A stretch of DNA of 64,000 nucleotides from Cytophagales bacterium (GTDB taxonomy: Bacteria > Bacteroidota > Bacteroidia > Cytophagales > Spirosomataceae). Numbering within the stretch: the stretch's first letter is position 1; each line of letters begins with the position of its first letter. The translations under genes were made by a program, and so were the position numbers. The notes below the pieces were generated by a model, which was not told where the DNA came from, ran no database searches, and worked only from the letters and a program-made list of their open reading frames with translations. The stretch spans positions 60,323-124,322 of the forward strand of contig JANSYO010000004.1 of the NCBI GenBank assembly GCA_024742395.1, read 5' to 3'. Below are positions 44,077 to 54,190 of the stretch, piece after piece.

Positions 44077-45168
44077 ATGAAAAAGATAATAATATTAATG
44101 TTCACAGTTTTTGGAATCTTTGCTTGCAAAGATTCCAAAAACACGCTTATACCAGTGCCTGAGGTGGAGCAATCCATTTATCCATTTGATACAACCCGCT
44201 ACCAAACCAAAGAACCTTTTATTATACTGGAAGACAAAGGGTTAGAGGCATTTCTAGTGATAAACGGCCAGGATACCGATAATCAAGTAAATGGGAAAAT
44301 TTCCGAAGCAGATGCTAAACAAATTAAAGAGTTAAACCTTAGAACTCCCTTTTATGAACTAGAACAGAATAAGTACCTGTACTTTGGAAATCTTTATTCT
44401 TTACTTGACATGGATAATAAAGAAATTTTTGATTCACATTTACCTAAATTACCTATTAAATCAATAAGCGATTTAAAGAAATTTCCCAATTTGACAAATT
44501 TATATGCCACCTGTTTTGAAAACATTGGCACATTTGATTTTAGCGATAACGACAAGTTGAATTCAATCGATATTAATTATATCGGGAATACTAAAATTGT
44601 TGGAATAGACTCCCTTGAAAGTGTATTCTGGCAAGCGTTTAGGCAATTTTCAAAAGATGATAGCTTATTTCAGTCAAGAATAGATTTATCCCAAATTAAT
44701 TATGTTGGCTCATTATGGGTTAGATATACTTCAGATATTGAGTTTCCAAAAAATACTGCAGAAGATACTTATATTTATATAAACAGGTCAGACGTAGAAG
44801 GCACTAAATTGACCACATTTTTAGCCAAAAGAAAATTGCGAGATTTACATTTGGGTGAGTTACCAAATTTAACTTCACTGGTGTTGGCTAGTAATAATAA
44901 TGCTCGAATATCTGTATCTAGTTGTATGAATCTGGAGGAAATTAATTTTGAAAAAGTAGAGAATATATCAGAAATTCAAGTGGTTAATTGTCCTCTATTA
45001 AAAACGATAGATATCTCGAAATATAAAGATATATATTTAATAGACTCTCGGGCTAATACTAAATTAGATACTATTTTTATAAATAAAGATTTAGATTTAA
45101 AACGTAGTGGCATTAATTGTTGTACAATCCAAAAAGACCCATGGACATCATGGAAAATCAAAGAATAA
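44077..45168 (+). CDS. Leucine-rich-repeat-like lipoprotein
   Basis: 363 residues. Lipobox FGIFAC with Cys17. An EF-hand/dockerin-like start DTDNQVNGKISEADA (about 70-84) leads into degenerate leucine-rich repeats (LKKFPNLTNLYATCF, LGELPNLTSLVLASN, SCMNLEEINFEKVEN). This layout is common in Bacteroidota surface lipoproteins built from BspA-like repeats. It starts 7 nt after the SASA gene and is likely cotranscribed. Function unknown; surface binding or adhesion is a guess. Strong AT bias. Confidence 0.78.
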   Translation: MKKIIILMFTVFGIFACKDSKNTLIPVPEVEQSIYPFDTTRYQTKEPFIILEDKGLEAFLVINGQDTDNQVNGKISEADAKQIKELNLRTPFYELEQNKYLYFGNLYSLLDMDNKEIFDSHLPKLPIKSISDLKKFPNLTNLYATCFENIGTFDFSDNDKLNSIDINYIGNTKIVGIDSLESVFWQAFRQFSKDDSLFQSRIDLSQINYVGSLWVRYTSDIEFPKNTAEDTYIYINRSDVEGTKLTTFLAKRKLRDLHLGELPNLTSLVLASNNNARISVSSCMNLEEINFEKVENISEIQVVNCPLLKTIDISKYKDIYLIDSRANTKLDTIFINKDLDLKRSGINCCTIQKDPWTSWKIKE

Positions 45169-45203
45169 GGAAGGATGGAAAGGTCTCCGAAAATTTCCCT
45201 AAA

Positions 45204-45316
45204 TCTTGCGGTTTCGCAACTTTTTTGTCAGAACAGGTATGGAACTTTGTGAAGAAACCAGAGTGAAAAATTGTGCAGGTTCAGAGTGCCTGACGGACAC
45301 TCTGAAAGAAGGAGAA
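45204..45316 (+). repeat. Composite island repeat A+B, most complete copy
   Basis: 45204-45250 matches 40481-40527 (41/47), and 45250-45316 matches 46653-46718 closely. Part B contains a perfect 9-bp hairpin TTCAGAGTG (45280-45288) / CACTCTGAA (45298-45306). In one frame part B reads ETRVKNCAGSECLTDTLKEGE, and most base changes between the copies are silent in that frame, so it may descend from coding sequence. Confidence 0.75.
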
Positions 45317-45509
45317 AGAAGAAAAGGTGACCATCATTTTACTGAGAGAAAATGGAGTGCAACTAGACAAAATAGAAGAGCATAGTATTGGAGAGGGTAA
45401 TTGGAATTACAATATCTCCATTCCCAAACACATAGGTGCTGGTGAAAAAGTTTATGCCAAAGTTATTATGGGAGACAAAGAAGAAACTCAGAGAATCTTA
45501 AGTAAATAA
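45306..45509 (+). pseudogene. Orphan C-terminal fragment of a T9SS sorting-domain protein
   Basis: About 65 codons with no ATG (only GTG at 45327). The peptide VTIILLRENGVQLDKIEE followed by ...GAGEKVYAKVIMGDKEETQRILSK looks like the end of a type A sorting domain (compare the end of the 41935 product). No N-terminal export signal or cargo domain remains. Part B of the repeat just upstream seems to join it one base out of frame, so this is most likely the debris of a larger exported protein. Confidence 0.55.
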
Positions 45510-45514
45510 AGATC

Positions 45515-46198
45515 ATGAAATATAGTATAACATTAATCTTACTTACCCTTACCCTCTTCTCCTGCAAAGAAGAAGCGATAGATAGTGAATTGCCTTTGGG
45601 ATGTGTAGAAAAGTTTACTTCTTCTACCCTTGATTATTCAGCGAAATATGTTGTCATACCCGACCCTTCATTTGAATTTAGCTTGGTTGATCAAAAGCTA
45701 GATAGCGATGGGGAAGTAAACGGAAAAATTCTTATGGCAGATGTTCTTAAAGTTAAAGAGTTAGGAGTTAATTCAGTAAGTGCTTCTAAGGAATACATTA
45801 TCAGAGACTTAACAGGCATTGAATATTTCAAAAATCTAGAAAACCTTACTATTCTGAATTGTCTTGAGGATAGCTTAGATTTAACGCACAATCCAAAGCT
45901 TACCGGTTTAACCTTTTTTGCGTTCTGGGGTGGAGGTGGCTCTTTCGACAGAGACCAAGCTTTAAAACACCTAAAAATAAACCCAAGTACTGCCTTGAAA
46001 AAGTTGGAATTAGTAATGGTATGGATGAATGAAATTGACATCTCTGGCTTTCCAAATTTAGAGGAGATTTTGATAGGTAGCGTACCACTTAACACAGCCT
46101 ATGTGAGAAGTAAGGACCAAAAAGAACGACTAGTTAATACAAATACGGTCCTGATAGGAAATAATCAAGTAGTGAGATACAAAATCTGTAAAAAATAA
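45515..46198 (+). CDS. Leucine-rich-repeat-like lipoprotein, short paralogue
   Basis: 227 residues. Lipobox LTLFSC with Cys17, followed by CKEEAIDSELPLGC. It contains IPDPSFEFSLVDQ, the EF-hand-like LDSDGEVNGKILMADV, and repeats LTGIEYFKNLENLTILNC and ISGFPNLEEILIGS. It resembles the 44077 lipoprotein in plan and is a close paralogue of the broken gene at 46238. Function unknown. It starts 5 nt after the preceding fragment. Confidence 0.75.
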   Translation: MKYSITLILLTLTLFSCKEEAIDSELPLGCVEKFTSSTLDYSAKYVVIPDPSFEFSLVDQKLDSDGEVNGKILMADVLKVKELGVNSVSASKEYIIRDLTGIEYFKNLENLTILNCLEDSLDLTHNPKLTGLTFFAFWGGGGSFDRDQALKHLKINPSTALKKLELVMVWMNEIDISGFPNLEEILIGSVPLNTAYVRSKDQKERLVNTNTVLIGNNQVVRYKICKK

Positions 46199-46204
46199 AA
46201 CTCG

Positions 46205-46227
46205 CCCTTCACGCATCACGTGAAGGG
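46205..46227 (+). repeat. Perfect 9-bp hairpin between the lipoprotein paralogues
   Basis: CCCTTCACG (46205-46213) / CGTGAAGGG (46219-46227), 5-nt loop, 6 nt after the stop of the intact paralogue. No T run beyond a weak ATTT, so it is a doubtful terminator. Confidence 0.5.
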
Positions 46228-46237
46228 TGAAATTTCA

Positions 46238-46614
46238 ATGAAACACTTACACATTTTTTCCTTAATGGCTCTTTCCCTCTTCTCCTGCAAAGAAACAGTG
46301 GTAGAAAGTGACTTACCTCTTGGATGTGCAGAAGTATTTACTTCTTCACCCCTTGATTATTCAGCGAAATATGTTTCTATACCAGACCCTTCATTTGAAT
46401 TCAGCTTATAGATTGGAAATTTGATTCTGAGAGCGAATTTAACGGCAAAATACTAATGAGTGATGCTTTTAAAATTACGGAGCTTGGTGTTAATTCTTGT
46501 ACTCTGGCTAAGAATTATATCACCAAAGACTTGACAGGTATTGAGTATTTCAAAAATCTAAAAAAACTATCTGTCGTAAACTGTCTAGAAGATAGCCTCG
46601 ACTTACCCACATAG
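46238..46614 (+). pseudogene. Frameshifted, truncated paralogue of the 45515 lipoprotein
   Basis: Starts MKHLHIFSLMALSLFSC with a lipobox, matching the 45515 product through SIPDPSFEFSL. An in-frame TAG then arises at 46409. After a one-base deletion there, the next frame continues the homology (DWKFDSESEFNGKILMSD, KDLTGIEYFKNLKKL, NCLEDSLDL) to a TAG at 46612. The remaining C-terminal 110 codons of the paralogue are missing and repeat B follows directly. It is therefore a decaying duplicate. Confidence 0.85.
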
Positions 46615-46652
46615 AGAACTTGAGGAATTTTCATATTCCGCTTTTTCTGGAG

Positions 46653-46718
46653 GAAAGAAACCAGAGTGAAAAACTGTCCAGGTTCAGAGTGCCTTACAGA
46701 CACTCTGAAAGAAGGAGA
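46653..46718 (+). repeat. Island repeat B, copy 2
   Basis: Matches 45250-45316 with few changes and preserves the 9-bp hairpin TTCAGAGTG (46683-46691) / CACTCTGAA (46701-46709), while the loop has diverged. Confidence 0.8.
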
Positions 46719-46734
46719 AGCCAAGAAGTAATAC

Positions 46735-46776
46735 AATGAAGAAGTTTGCCGGAAACTCCCAGCAGACTTCTTCATT
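46735..46776. terminator. Hairpin at the end of the T9SS surface-protein gene
   Basis: Perfect 11-bp inverted repeat (46735-46745 with 46766-46776, AATGAAGAAGT/ACTTCTTCATT), 20-nt loop, touching the stop codon of the minus-strand gene. No T run of more than two, so it is weak as a Rho-independent terminator. Confidence 0.35.
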
Positions 46777-49618
46777 ACCTTACCAAATCAAACCAACCTT
46801 TATAAGTATTGATTTCGGAGTTTTCTTCCAGTCTGTTAAACTGGACATTGATAAGATAATAATAAGTACCTACTGAGACCTCATTTCCATTTAAAGCTTT
46901 GCCATCCCAGCTAAGCTTTTCGCCTTCGCCTTCTGCTACCAAAAGTCCTTGCCTGTTGTAAATTTGATAATCAATAGACTTAATAAAAGCCGGACAATCC
47001 ATCGGCCCAAATGTGTTTACTCCGTCTCCATTGGGAGAAAACACATTTGGGAAAGAAATTTTATCACAGTTATCGGCACAAATAATATTGCTTGGCTCAC
47101 TTTCTACTTCCAGAATACTCACCGCTGTCACATAATAACAACCGGCAAAACCCTCTTTAGTGTTTTTCTTGTGAGCAAAACTCGTAGCCTTTCCATCAGC
47201 AAAACCCACCTGTTCAAAATTCCCCTCAGGCCGGCGGGTATAATAAATATTGTATCGAATAATGTCTGTTCGGCATGTTTGAGAAGGATTACTCCAAGAA
47301 AGTGTATTGGTAAAGGCATCTTGCCCACAGAAATCAGACTGCTGAGCAGACTCACAGCCAATATTTGACAGATTCATTTGCAAAGCACATGGCGGTGTTC
47401 TATCTGCCGGAGTTAAACAAAACTCTTGAGAGAAATTTCGTAAGAGCCCAAACATTATAGCTTCATTGGCATAACTACCCACCGTTTCTACTTTGTAACA
47501 ATATTCCACATTATTCTCTAAGGTGATGGATTGATCGCCATCAGCCAGATAGGTGTCTGCTCCATTATCAATAAACTCATAGGTATTTGGCCCCACCACC
47601 CCTATTTCAGCGATGATATTAAAAACGCCCGGATTATTCTTATCTTCTCTGTACACCACATGTGTCTGATTGTCATTGGTCCAAGGAGTATTGGCCTCCC
47701 AAAACAAATGAATTTCTCTATCGTCTGGTGTACCGGTAAGTCTCACAGATGAAGCTGCAGGTGCCTCGCCCATTAGTTTGTTTCCTTCATAGTAGAAAGC
47801 TACCTTATATTTATACACCTGATCTGCAGTATTCAGTCCCTTGTCTATGTACAAAGTGTCTGCAGAGCCATCCAGAAGGGTAGTCACGCTGTAGATTTCC
47901 TCAAAGCTATCTCCACCAATCCCCGTAGTTCTTAACAATTTATACGAATAAGGGCCTGCATATACCGAGGTGTCAAGATCTATAGGAGTAGACCACTTCA
48001 CTAATATTTCTCCTGCTGCCTTATCTGTATTTTCAATGGTTACATTCGTAATTACAGGCACACGCTTGGGCAGCTCTGAGCCTATACAAAATTCTGTAGA
48101 CGGAGCACTTAGCATGGTATTAAAGTCTGATACTTCCACATCAGAGACCAATCTGTAAGAGTAAATCTGACCATTAGAAGCTCCGGTATCCACAAAAGAA
48201 GTATCCGTTAGGCCCACTTCTCCAATTTTTTGATATTTCCATGACTCAGGTATACCTTGCTGACATTGACCGGGGTTTAAACCACTGCAGCCTTCTTTTC
48301 TATAAATATAGATTTTCCCTCCTCTAACGCAATTGGCATAAGGTGCCCACGAAAGCCGTACTCCATTTTCGATTTCTACACCGGTCAGCCCTTTGGGTCT
48401 GGGTGGGTTCACATTAATTTTGACGGTTTGTATATCTACCAGCTGGGTCACAAACCTGCCGGGGGCATCTTCTACTTTAAATAAAACATCGTATGATTGT
48501 TCTCGTACATGGTCGCAATTGGTTAACCAACTAAAAGTACCAACCACAGGCGATGGACGAGAGGCTGCAGGTGCACTGAAACTAGCCGCTTCATTAGCTA
48601 CAAACTGCTGAAAAGCTCCACTAGGGTCTCTGTTATAAACACCGCCAGAACTAGTCAGTTTTATGCCTTGATCTGTATCTTCATCGGTTCCGGTAACTTT
48701 AAATTCCAGAAGTTCTCCTGCCTCAATACAGAGGTCTGCCGGTACGGCAATCTCCGGCCGGTTATTATCGGTTTCTACCACAATAATCTGCATATCTCTG
48801 ACTATTTCGCCTATCCGCACAAAATTACCATCAGGGGCCTTTCGCCATTCTTCTATAATAAAAGCCACGTTATACTGACCCGCCTTTTGCGGTGCATCCC
48901 AAATCAGGTCCCCCGTTCGGGGATTAATCCTGAAAGTAGCCGGTCCCGTATCATCTTCATTTCTTATGGGTGCCGTACCTACCGTGCTTGGGTCTCTGTA
49001 ACCCTCAATAGGAGCACCAATACCATTCGCTTCCTGGCGGTCTTCTCTGGGAATAGTCAGTTTATAGGAAAGGCTATCGCCATCAATATCAAAAGCACCG
49101 GGGTTATGTATAAACTTTACCCCTACTGCGGCAGAGTCTACAGGTATATTAAGCAGCACAGGAGTACTGTTTAAACCAAAAGCTGCATTAATAACCAAGG
49201 TGGTTTGCACAAAGAAGGTAATGTTGTCAGAAGGCTGCGGTAAATTTATGGTGGCTTCGTTTCTGTTCGGAATCCCACAGCTTACTTTGTAAATACCGGG
49301 CCCTGGAAAAGTAACTATCGTTTCGTAGGTATTTCTTACGGTAGAAGGGCTGATCAGAATCTTTTCCTTTCGCTTGACTTTATAACTTACCACACCATTA
49401 TTCACAAAACCCGGAAAGAAATCAACGTCCTCCTGGGCTTCATTGGCACTTCGGCCATTTATTTCATCTGTGTATGTGGTAAGAACCACCCGATATGCCA
49501 GAGAGGTGTTAGAAATTCTGACAGCTGTTATTTCACCCGCCCTTAAGTGGGTCGCATAAGCTTTATTGACCTGAAACAGGAAAGTGAAAGTAATAATTGC
49601 AAATAAAATCTTCTTCAT
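46775..49618 (-). CDS. T9SS type B sorting-domain (gliding-motility-associated C-terminal) surface protein
   Basis: 947 residues. The signal peptide is followed by THLRAGEITAVRI, typical of large Bacteroidota adhesin-like proteins. Several Ig/cadherin-like and fibronectin III-like modules follow, for example DGDSLSYKLTIP, TGDLIWDAPQKAGQYNV and GLTGVEIENGVRLSWAPY. About ten paired cysteines occur in the second half. The last 90 residues (FPNVFSPNGDGVN... to YKGWFDLVR) are the gliding-motility-associated C-terminal domain (CHU_C / type B sorting signal). It should be exported by type IX secretion to the cell surface, for adhesion or gliding. Single gene. Confidence 0.9.
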   Translation of the reverse strand: MKKILFAIITFTFLFQVNKAYATHLRAGEITAVRISNTSLAYRVVLTTYTDEINGRSANEAQEDVDFFPGFVNNGVVSYKVKRKEKILISPSTVRNTYETIVTFPGPGIYKVSCGIPNRNEATINLPQPSDNITFFVQTTLVINAAFGLNSTPVLLNIPVDSAAVGVKFIHNPGAFDIDGDSLSYKLTIPREDRQEANGIGAPIEGYRDPSTVGTAPIRNEDDTGPATFRINPRTGDLIWDAPQKAGQYNVAFIIEEWRKAPDGNFVRIGEIVRDMQIIVVETDNNRPEIAVPADLCIEAGELLEFKVTGTDEDTDQGIKLTSSGGVYNRDPSGAFQQFVANEAASFSAPAASRPSPVVGTFSWLTNCDHVREQSYDVLFKVEDAPGRFVTQLVDIQTVKINVNPPRPKGLTGVEIENGVRLSWAPYANCVRGGKIYIYRKEGCSGLNPGQCQQGIPESWKYQKIGEVGLTDTSFVDTGASNGQIYSYRLVSDVEVSDFNTMLSAPSTEFCIGSELPKRVPVITNVTIENTDKAAGEILVKWSTPIDLDTSVYAGPYSYKLLRTTGIGGDSFEEIYSVTTLLDGSADTLYIDKGLNTADQVYKYKVAFYYEGNKLMGEAPAASSVRLTGTPDDREIHLFWEANTPWTNDNQTHVVYREDKNNPGVFNIIAEIGVVGPNTYEFIDNGADTYLADGDQSITLENNVEYCYKVETVGSYANEAIMFGLLRNFSQEFCLTPADRTPPCALQMNLSNIGCESAQQSDFCGQDAFTNTLSWSNPSQTCRTDIIRYNIYYTRRPEGNFEQVGFADGKATSFAHKKNTKEGFAGCYYVTAVSILEVESEPSNIICADNCDKISFPNVFSPNGDGVNTFGPMDCPAFIKSIDYQIYNRQGLLVAEGEGEKLSWDGKALNGNEVSVGTYYYLINVQFNRLEENSEINTYKGWFDLVR

Positions 49619-49803
49619 CCGGCGTATTTATGCAAAGGAAAATCGAACTCCTAATTAACGAAAATAAAGGAAACAATATTCTTTGTTTAAGTTTAGATTG
49701 ATTTGAAAACTAAAATAAGTTCATTTTAGTTTATTATATGTAACTACATACATCACAAGAAAAACAATGAATGCAACCGATATTACAGATATTCTCTTTT
49801 TTA

Positions 49804-49834
49804 TTGGTTCTAAATTGTTTGGTAACTAATTTTG
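49804..49834 (+). promoter_or_regulatory. Promoter for sdhCAB
   Basis: TTG (49804-49806), 20 nt, TAATTTTG (49827-49834), followed by GCAGC. Exact consensus; leader about 58 nt. The rest of 49619-49803 holds no recognised feature. Confidence 0.78.
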
Positions 49835-49898
49835 GCAGCGACTTTTGGACTTTTCCAATGCAAGAGTCTTTAATAATTGATTAAATCAAATACATTGT

Positions 49899-50678
49899 AT
49901 GTCTTGGCTCACTAAAACATTAAGTAGTTCGATAGGCAAGAAAGTTCTAATGGCCATTACCGGCCTTTTTCTTTGTTCATTCCTAATTATTCACCTTGTG
50001 GGTAATCTTCAATTGTTCAAAGATGACGGAGGGTATGCGTTTAATACGTATACCGTTTTTATGACCACTAACCCGCTTATCAAAACCGTTTCTTACGTTC
50101 TTTATTTTTCCATTCTGTTCCACGCTTTCTGGGGTATCTATCTTGAATACCAAAATAAGAAAGCGAGACCTGTAGGTTATGCCGTTTCTAATAATCAAGG
50201 CTCTTTTGCCTCAAAGAACATGGCTATCCTTGGAACCATCATTTTCGTTTACATTGCAGTACACTTAAGCGATTTCTGGTACGAATACAAATGGGGACAT
50301 TTGCCGTATGTAACTTACACTGAAGAGTTAGCCACCGGAGAAATCACATCCATTGAGTCGTTGCCTGAAGGTTACACTCAGGAAGTTAAAATGCTGGAAA
50401 CCTTTGATGAAGCAGCCGGCACCAAAAGTACTACCGTTAAAGATCTTTATCTGGAAGCTGAACTGGCTTTCTCAAAACCCCTTTTGGTTATCTTTTACGT
50501 ACTATCTATGTTGGTTTTAGGTTTTCACCTGGTACACGGGTTCCAAAGTGGCTTTCAGACTTTGGGTCTGAACCACCCTAAATACAATCCTGTAATTAAG
50601 AAAATAGGCGTTTGGATATTTGCGATCCTTATTCCTTTTGCCTTTGCGGTAATTCCAGTTTATTTTCTGATTAAATAA
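49899..50678 (+). CDS. sdhC: Succinate dehydrogenase cytochrome b subunit
   Basis: 259 residues, five-helix di-haem-type membrane anchor of type B succinate:menaquinone oxidoreductase. Conserved His residues in the helices ([43 protein letters not shown] given as VHLSDFWYE, and [17 protein letters not shown]) are the likely haem b ligands. No sdhD follows, as expected for this type. It heads the sdhCAB operon. Confidence 0.95.
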   Translation: MSWLTKTLSSSIGKKVLMAITGLFLCSFLIIHLVGNLQLFKDDGGYAFNTYTVFMTTNPLIKTVSYVLYFSILFHAFWGIYLEYQNKKARPVGYAVSNNQGSFASKNMAILGTIIFVYIAVHLSDFWYEYKWGHLPYVTYTEELATGEITSIESLPEGYTQEVKMLETFDEAAGTKSTTVKDLYLEAELAFSKPLLVIFYVLSMLVLGFHLVHGFQSGFQTLGLNHPKYNPVIKKIGVWIFAILIPFAFAVIPVYFLIK

Positions 50679-50698
50679 TTCTCAAAAACAAAGAAATC

Positions 50699-52714
50699 AT
50701 GGCCATATCAAGCGTTAAGTTAGATGCCAAAGTTCCTGAAGGCCCAATAGCCGACAAATGGACTTCCTATAAAAATCATATAGACTTGGTTAACCCTGCC
50801 AACAAGAGACTTATTGACGTCATTGTGGTAGGTACAGGATTAGCAGGAGGGTCTGCCGCAGCTACTCTGGCAGAATTAGGGTACAATGTTAAAGCATTCT
50901 GTTATCAGGATTCCCCTAGAAGAGCCCACTCTATTGCCGCTCAAGGGGGTATTAATGCCGCCAAAAATTATCAGGGCGATGGAGACTCCACCTACCGTCT
51001 GTTTTACGATACAGTAAAAGGAGGAGATTACAGATCTCGTGAAGCCAACGTGCATCGTCTGGCAGAGGTTTCAGCCAATATTATTGATCAGTGCGTAGCC
51101 CAAGGGGTACCTTTTGCCCGTGATTACGGCGGATTATTAGACAACAGGTCTTTTGGTGGGGTATTGGTTTCAAGAACTTTTTACGCCAAAGGTCAGACAG
51201 GTCAACAGCTTCTTTTAGGAGCCTATTCGGCCATGAACCGTCAGATTGCCCGTGGAAAGATCAAAATGTTTAACCGTCATGAGATGTTAGACATCGTCAT
51301 TGTAGATGGTAAAGCGAGGGGGATCATTGCAAGAAACCTGGTAACCGGTGAGATAGAAAGACATTCGGCACACGCGGTAGTTATTGCCAGTGGAGGATAT
51401 GGTAATGTTTATTACTTATCTACTAACGCAATGGGCTCAAACGTAACAGCCGGATGGAAAATACATAAAAAAGGAGCTCTTTTTGCTAACCCTTGTTTCA
51501 CACAAATTCACCCAACATGTATTCCAAGATCAGGTGATTATCAGTCAAAACTGACTTTGATGTCTGAATCTTTAAGAAACGATGGTCGTATTTGGGTTCC
51601 AAAGAAAATTGAAGATGCTGTAGCCATCAGAGAAGGTAAAAAGAAACCGACAGATTTATCTGAAGAAGAAAGAGATTATTACTTAGAAAGAAGATATCCT
51701 GCTTTTGGTAATTTGGTACCACGTGACGTAGCCTCAAGAGCCGCGAAAGAAAGATGTGATGCGGGTTTTGGAGTTAATAAGACTGGTGAAGCGGTTTATC
51801 TGGACTTCAAAGCTGCCATAGAAAGATACGGAGCTGAAAAAGCTACCGTAATGGGTCTGAAAGATCCTTCTCATGAAAAAATCGTAGAACTAGGAGAAGA
51901 AGTAGTACGTGCCAAGTACGGTAACCTTTTCCAGATGTATGAGAAAATCGTAGATGAAGATCCATACAAAACTCCGATGATGATTTATCCGGCCACACAC
52001 TATACTATGGGGGGTATCTGGGTAGATTACAATTTAATGACCACTATTCCAGGCTGCTATGCAATAGGAGAAGCAAACTTCTCAGATCATGGTGCCAACC
52101 GACTTGGAGCTTCGGCATTAATGCAAGGATTAGCAGATGGCTATTTTGTTCTTCCTTACACCATTGGAGACTACCTTTCTAAAGATATCAGAACGGGTAG
52201 AATTTCTACTGACCTACCTGAATTTGTAGAAGCTGAAAACAAAGTAAAAGAGCAAATTGACTTCTTTATCAATAATAAAGGCACTCACTCTGTAGATTAT
52301 TACCATAAGAAACTGGGTAAAATCATGTGGGATAAGGTAGGGATGTCAAGAAATGCTCAAGGCCTTAAGGAGGCAATGGCTGAGATTAAGGAAATAAGAG
52401 AAGATTTCTGGAAAAATGTAAGTGTGCCGGGTAAAGCAGATGAAATGAACCCTGAATTGGAAAAAGCTACGCGTGTAGCGGACTTCCTCGAGTTGGGTGA
52501 ATTATTTGCCAAAGATGCACTGGAAAGAAACGAATCTTGTGGTGGTCATTTCAGAGAGGAATATCAAACAGAGGAAGGTGAAGCCTTGAGAGATGACGTT
52601 AATTATGCATATGTATCTGCCTGGGAATATAAAGGTGAGCCAGCCGATGCAGTGCTTCATAAAGAACAATTAGAATTTAAGGACATCGAGCTGAAAACAC
52701 GCTCATATAAATAA
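50699..52714 (+). CDS. sdhA: Succinate dehydrogenase flavoprotein subunit
   Basis: 671 residues, oxidises succinate to fumarate. FAD-binding [20 protein letters not shown] near residue 38, the flavinylation region [20 protein letters not shown] with the covalent-FAD His, the active-site [11 protein letters not shown], Arg-containing DVASRAAKE, and [11 protein letters not shown] are all present. Type B form, longer than the E. coli protein and close to Wolinella/Bacteroides FrdA/SdhA. 20 nt after sdhC. Confidence 0.97.
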   Translation: MAISSVKLDAKVPEGPIADKWTSYKNHIDLVNPANKRLIDVIVVGTGLAGGSAAATLAELGYNVKAFCYQDSPRRAHSIAAQGGINAAKNYQGDGDSTYRLFYDTVKGGDYRSREANVHRLAEVSANIIDQCVAQGVPFARDYGGLLDNRSFGGVLVSRTFYAKGQTGQQLLLGAYSAMNRQIARGKIKMFNRHEMLDIVIVDGKARGIIARNLVTGEIERHSAHAVVIASGGYGNVYYLSTNAMGSNVTAGWKIHKKGALFANPCFTQIHPTCIPRSGDYQSKLTLMSESLRNDGRIWVPKKIEDAVAIREGKKKPTDLSEEERDYYLERRYPAFGNLVPRDVASRAAKERCDAGFGVNKTGEAVYLDFKAAIERYGAEKATVMGLKDPSHEKIVELGEEVVRAKYGNLFQMYEKIVDEDPYKTPMMIYPATHYTMGGIWVDYNLMTTIPGCYAIGEANFSDHGANRLGASALMQGLADGYFVLPYTIGDYLSKDIRTGRISTDLPEFVEAENKVKEQIDFFINNKGTHSVDYYHKKLGKIMWDKVGMSRNAQGLKEAMAEIKEIREDFWKNVSVPGKADEMNPELEKATRVADFLELGELFAKDALERNESCGGHFREEYQTEEGEALRDDVNYAYVSAWEYKGEPADAVLHKEQLEFKDIELKTRSYK

Positions 52715-52723
52715 GCATACATC

Positions 52724-53479
52724 ATGGACTTAACATTAAAAATCTGGAGACAAAAAAACGCTGAAGAAAAAGGCGGAATTGTAGAATACAAGGTGAACGA
52801 AATCTCAGATCACATGTCATTCCTTGAAATGATGGATGTGCTGAATGAGCAATTAATAAATGAAGGTGAAGAGCCAGTAGCCTTTGATCACGATTGCCGT
52901 GAAGGTATTTGTGGCTCTTGTTCATTGCATATCAATGGCGAACCTCATGGGCCAGATGCCGGCACCACTACCTGCCAGCTACACATGCGTAAATTTAAAG
53001 ATGGAGATACCATTTTTATTGAGCCCTTCAGAGCCAAGGCCTTCCCTGTAGTTAAAGATTTAGTCATTGACAGATCTGCTTTTGACAGAATTCAGCATGC
53101 CGGGGGGTATATCTCAGTAAATACTTCCGGAAATACGCAGGACGCTAATGCAATTCCTATTCCTAAAGTAGACGCCGACAAAGCTTTTGATGCCGCTACT
53201 TGTATTGGTTGCGGAGCTTGTGTTGCAGCCTGCAAGAACGCTTCGGCCATGCTATTTGTCTCGGCTAAGGTTTCTCAATTTGCACTCTTACCTCAAGGTA
53301 AAGTTGAAGCTGAAGAGAGAGCCTTAAATATGGTAAAACAAATGGATGAAGAAGGTTTTGGTAATTGCACAAATACCGGAGCATGCGAAGCTGAATGTCC
53401 TAAGGGAATATCGTTAGAGAACATTGCCAGAATGAACAGAGAGTATTTGAGTGCAGCATTCTCCGCTGATCCTCAGTAA
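52724..53479 (+). CDS. sdhB: Succinate dehydrogenase iron-sulfur subunit
   Basis: 251 residues with the three cluster motifs: [2Fe-2S] [16 protein letters not shown] with a distal Cys, [4Fe-4S] [11 protein letters not shown], and the [3Fe-4S]/[4Fe-4S] [15 protein letters not shown]. It passes electrons from SdhA FAD to SdhC haem and menaquinone. It starts 9 nt after the sdhA stop and closes the operon with a strong terminator. Confidence 0.97.
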   Translation: MDLTLKIWRQKNAEEKGGIVEYKVNEISDHMSFLEMMDVLNEQLINEGEEPVAFDHDCREGICGSCSLHINGEPHGPDAGTTTCQLHMRKFKDGDTIFIEPFRAKAFPVVKDLVIDRSAFDRIQHAGGYISVNTSGNTQDANAIPIPKVDADKAFDAATCIGCGACVAACKNASAMLFVSAKVSQFALLPQGKVEAEERALNMVKQMDEEGFGNCTNTGACEAECPKGISLENIARMNREYLSAAFSADPQ

Positions 53480-53499
53480 ATCATACATTAAATTCATAG

Positions 53500-53535
53500 A
53501 AAGGGTCTTAGCAATTGCTAAGACCCTTTTTATTT
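53500..53535 (+). terminator. Terminator of sdhCAB
   Basis: A perfect 30-bp palindrome (53500-53529, AAAGGGTCTTAGCAA arm) followed by T-rich tail. On the minus strand the same palindrome could also end idi transcription. Confidence 0.92.
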
Positions 53536-53574
53536 TCCTTCCACTTCTTAGTTCCTTTTGTCAAACGACAAAGC

Positions 53575-54099
53575 TTACATTCTCTTAAGTATTTCTTTAA
53601 ACCAAACCGTGTAACTCTGCGGGTCTGACAGAACGTCCTTTTTTAATTCTTCTACATCTACCCATTTATAATCTGCTACCTCTTCCGGATTTGCATTAAA
53701 CTCTTGATTGTATTCTCCAAAGAAAACATGATCAATTTCATTCTCAGTCAATCCATTGGAGAAATCAGCTTTATAATGAAAGGTAAACTGATAATTCAGG
53801 TCACTGTTAAATCCCATTTCTTCTTTTAGTCGCCTGTAAGCTGCTGCGGCATTATCTTCTCCTTTGTTCGGATGGCCACAACAGGCATTGGTCCATAAAC
53901 CTGGTGAATGATATTTATGCAGAGCTCTTTGATGTATCAGCATCTCACCTTCCTTGTTAAAAATTAAAACTGAGAATGCCCGATGCAATAAACCCTCTCT
54001 ATGAACTTTTATTTTTTCATCGTAACCGATTATCTCATCTTTTTCATTCACGAGGGTGATGATGATGTCAGTTGTATCAATAGTATTGCCTATAGTCAT
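53575..54099 (-). CDS. idi: Isopentenyl-diphosphate delta-isomerase, type I
   Basis: 174 residues, Nudix-fold enzyme interconverting IPP and DMAPP. The active-site Cys is in TNACCGHPNKG, the metal-binding Glu residues in RRLKEEMGF, and the second catalytic Glu in LTENEIDHVFFGEY. Length is close to E. coli Idi (182). It supplies isoprenoid units, for example the menaquinone side chain or carotenoids. Monocistronic. Confidence 0.94.
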   Translation of the reverse strand: MTIGNTIDTTDIIITLVNEKDEIIGYDEKIKVHREGLLHRAFSVLIFNKEGEMLIHQRALHKYHSPGLWTNACCGHPNKGEDNAAAAYRRLKEEMGFNSDLNYQFTFHYKADFSNGLTENEIDHVFFGEYNQEFNANPEEVADYKWVDVEELKKDVLSDPQSYTVWFKEILKRM

Positions 54100-54190
54100 C
54101 TACTTTTTTTTATACTTCAAGGAAGACACAAAATGAATTCGAATCAAAATACCTAAATTTCGGTTCAAATACGTTCAACCCAAGACTCTA

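Noticed and set aside
48668..49174. 168-codon open frame antisense to the large T9SS surface-protein gene
   Set aside because: Shadow of the 46775-49618 gene. The translation is low in family-like motifs, starts and ends at arbitrary points, and the opposite strand has clear domain and sorting-signal content.
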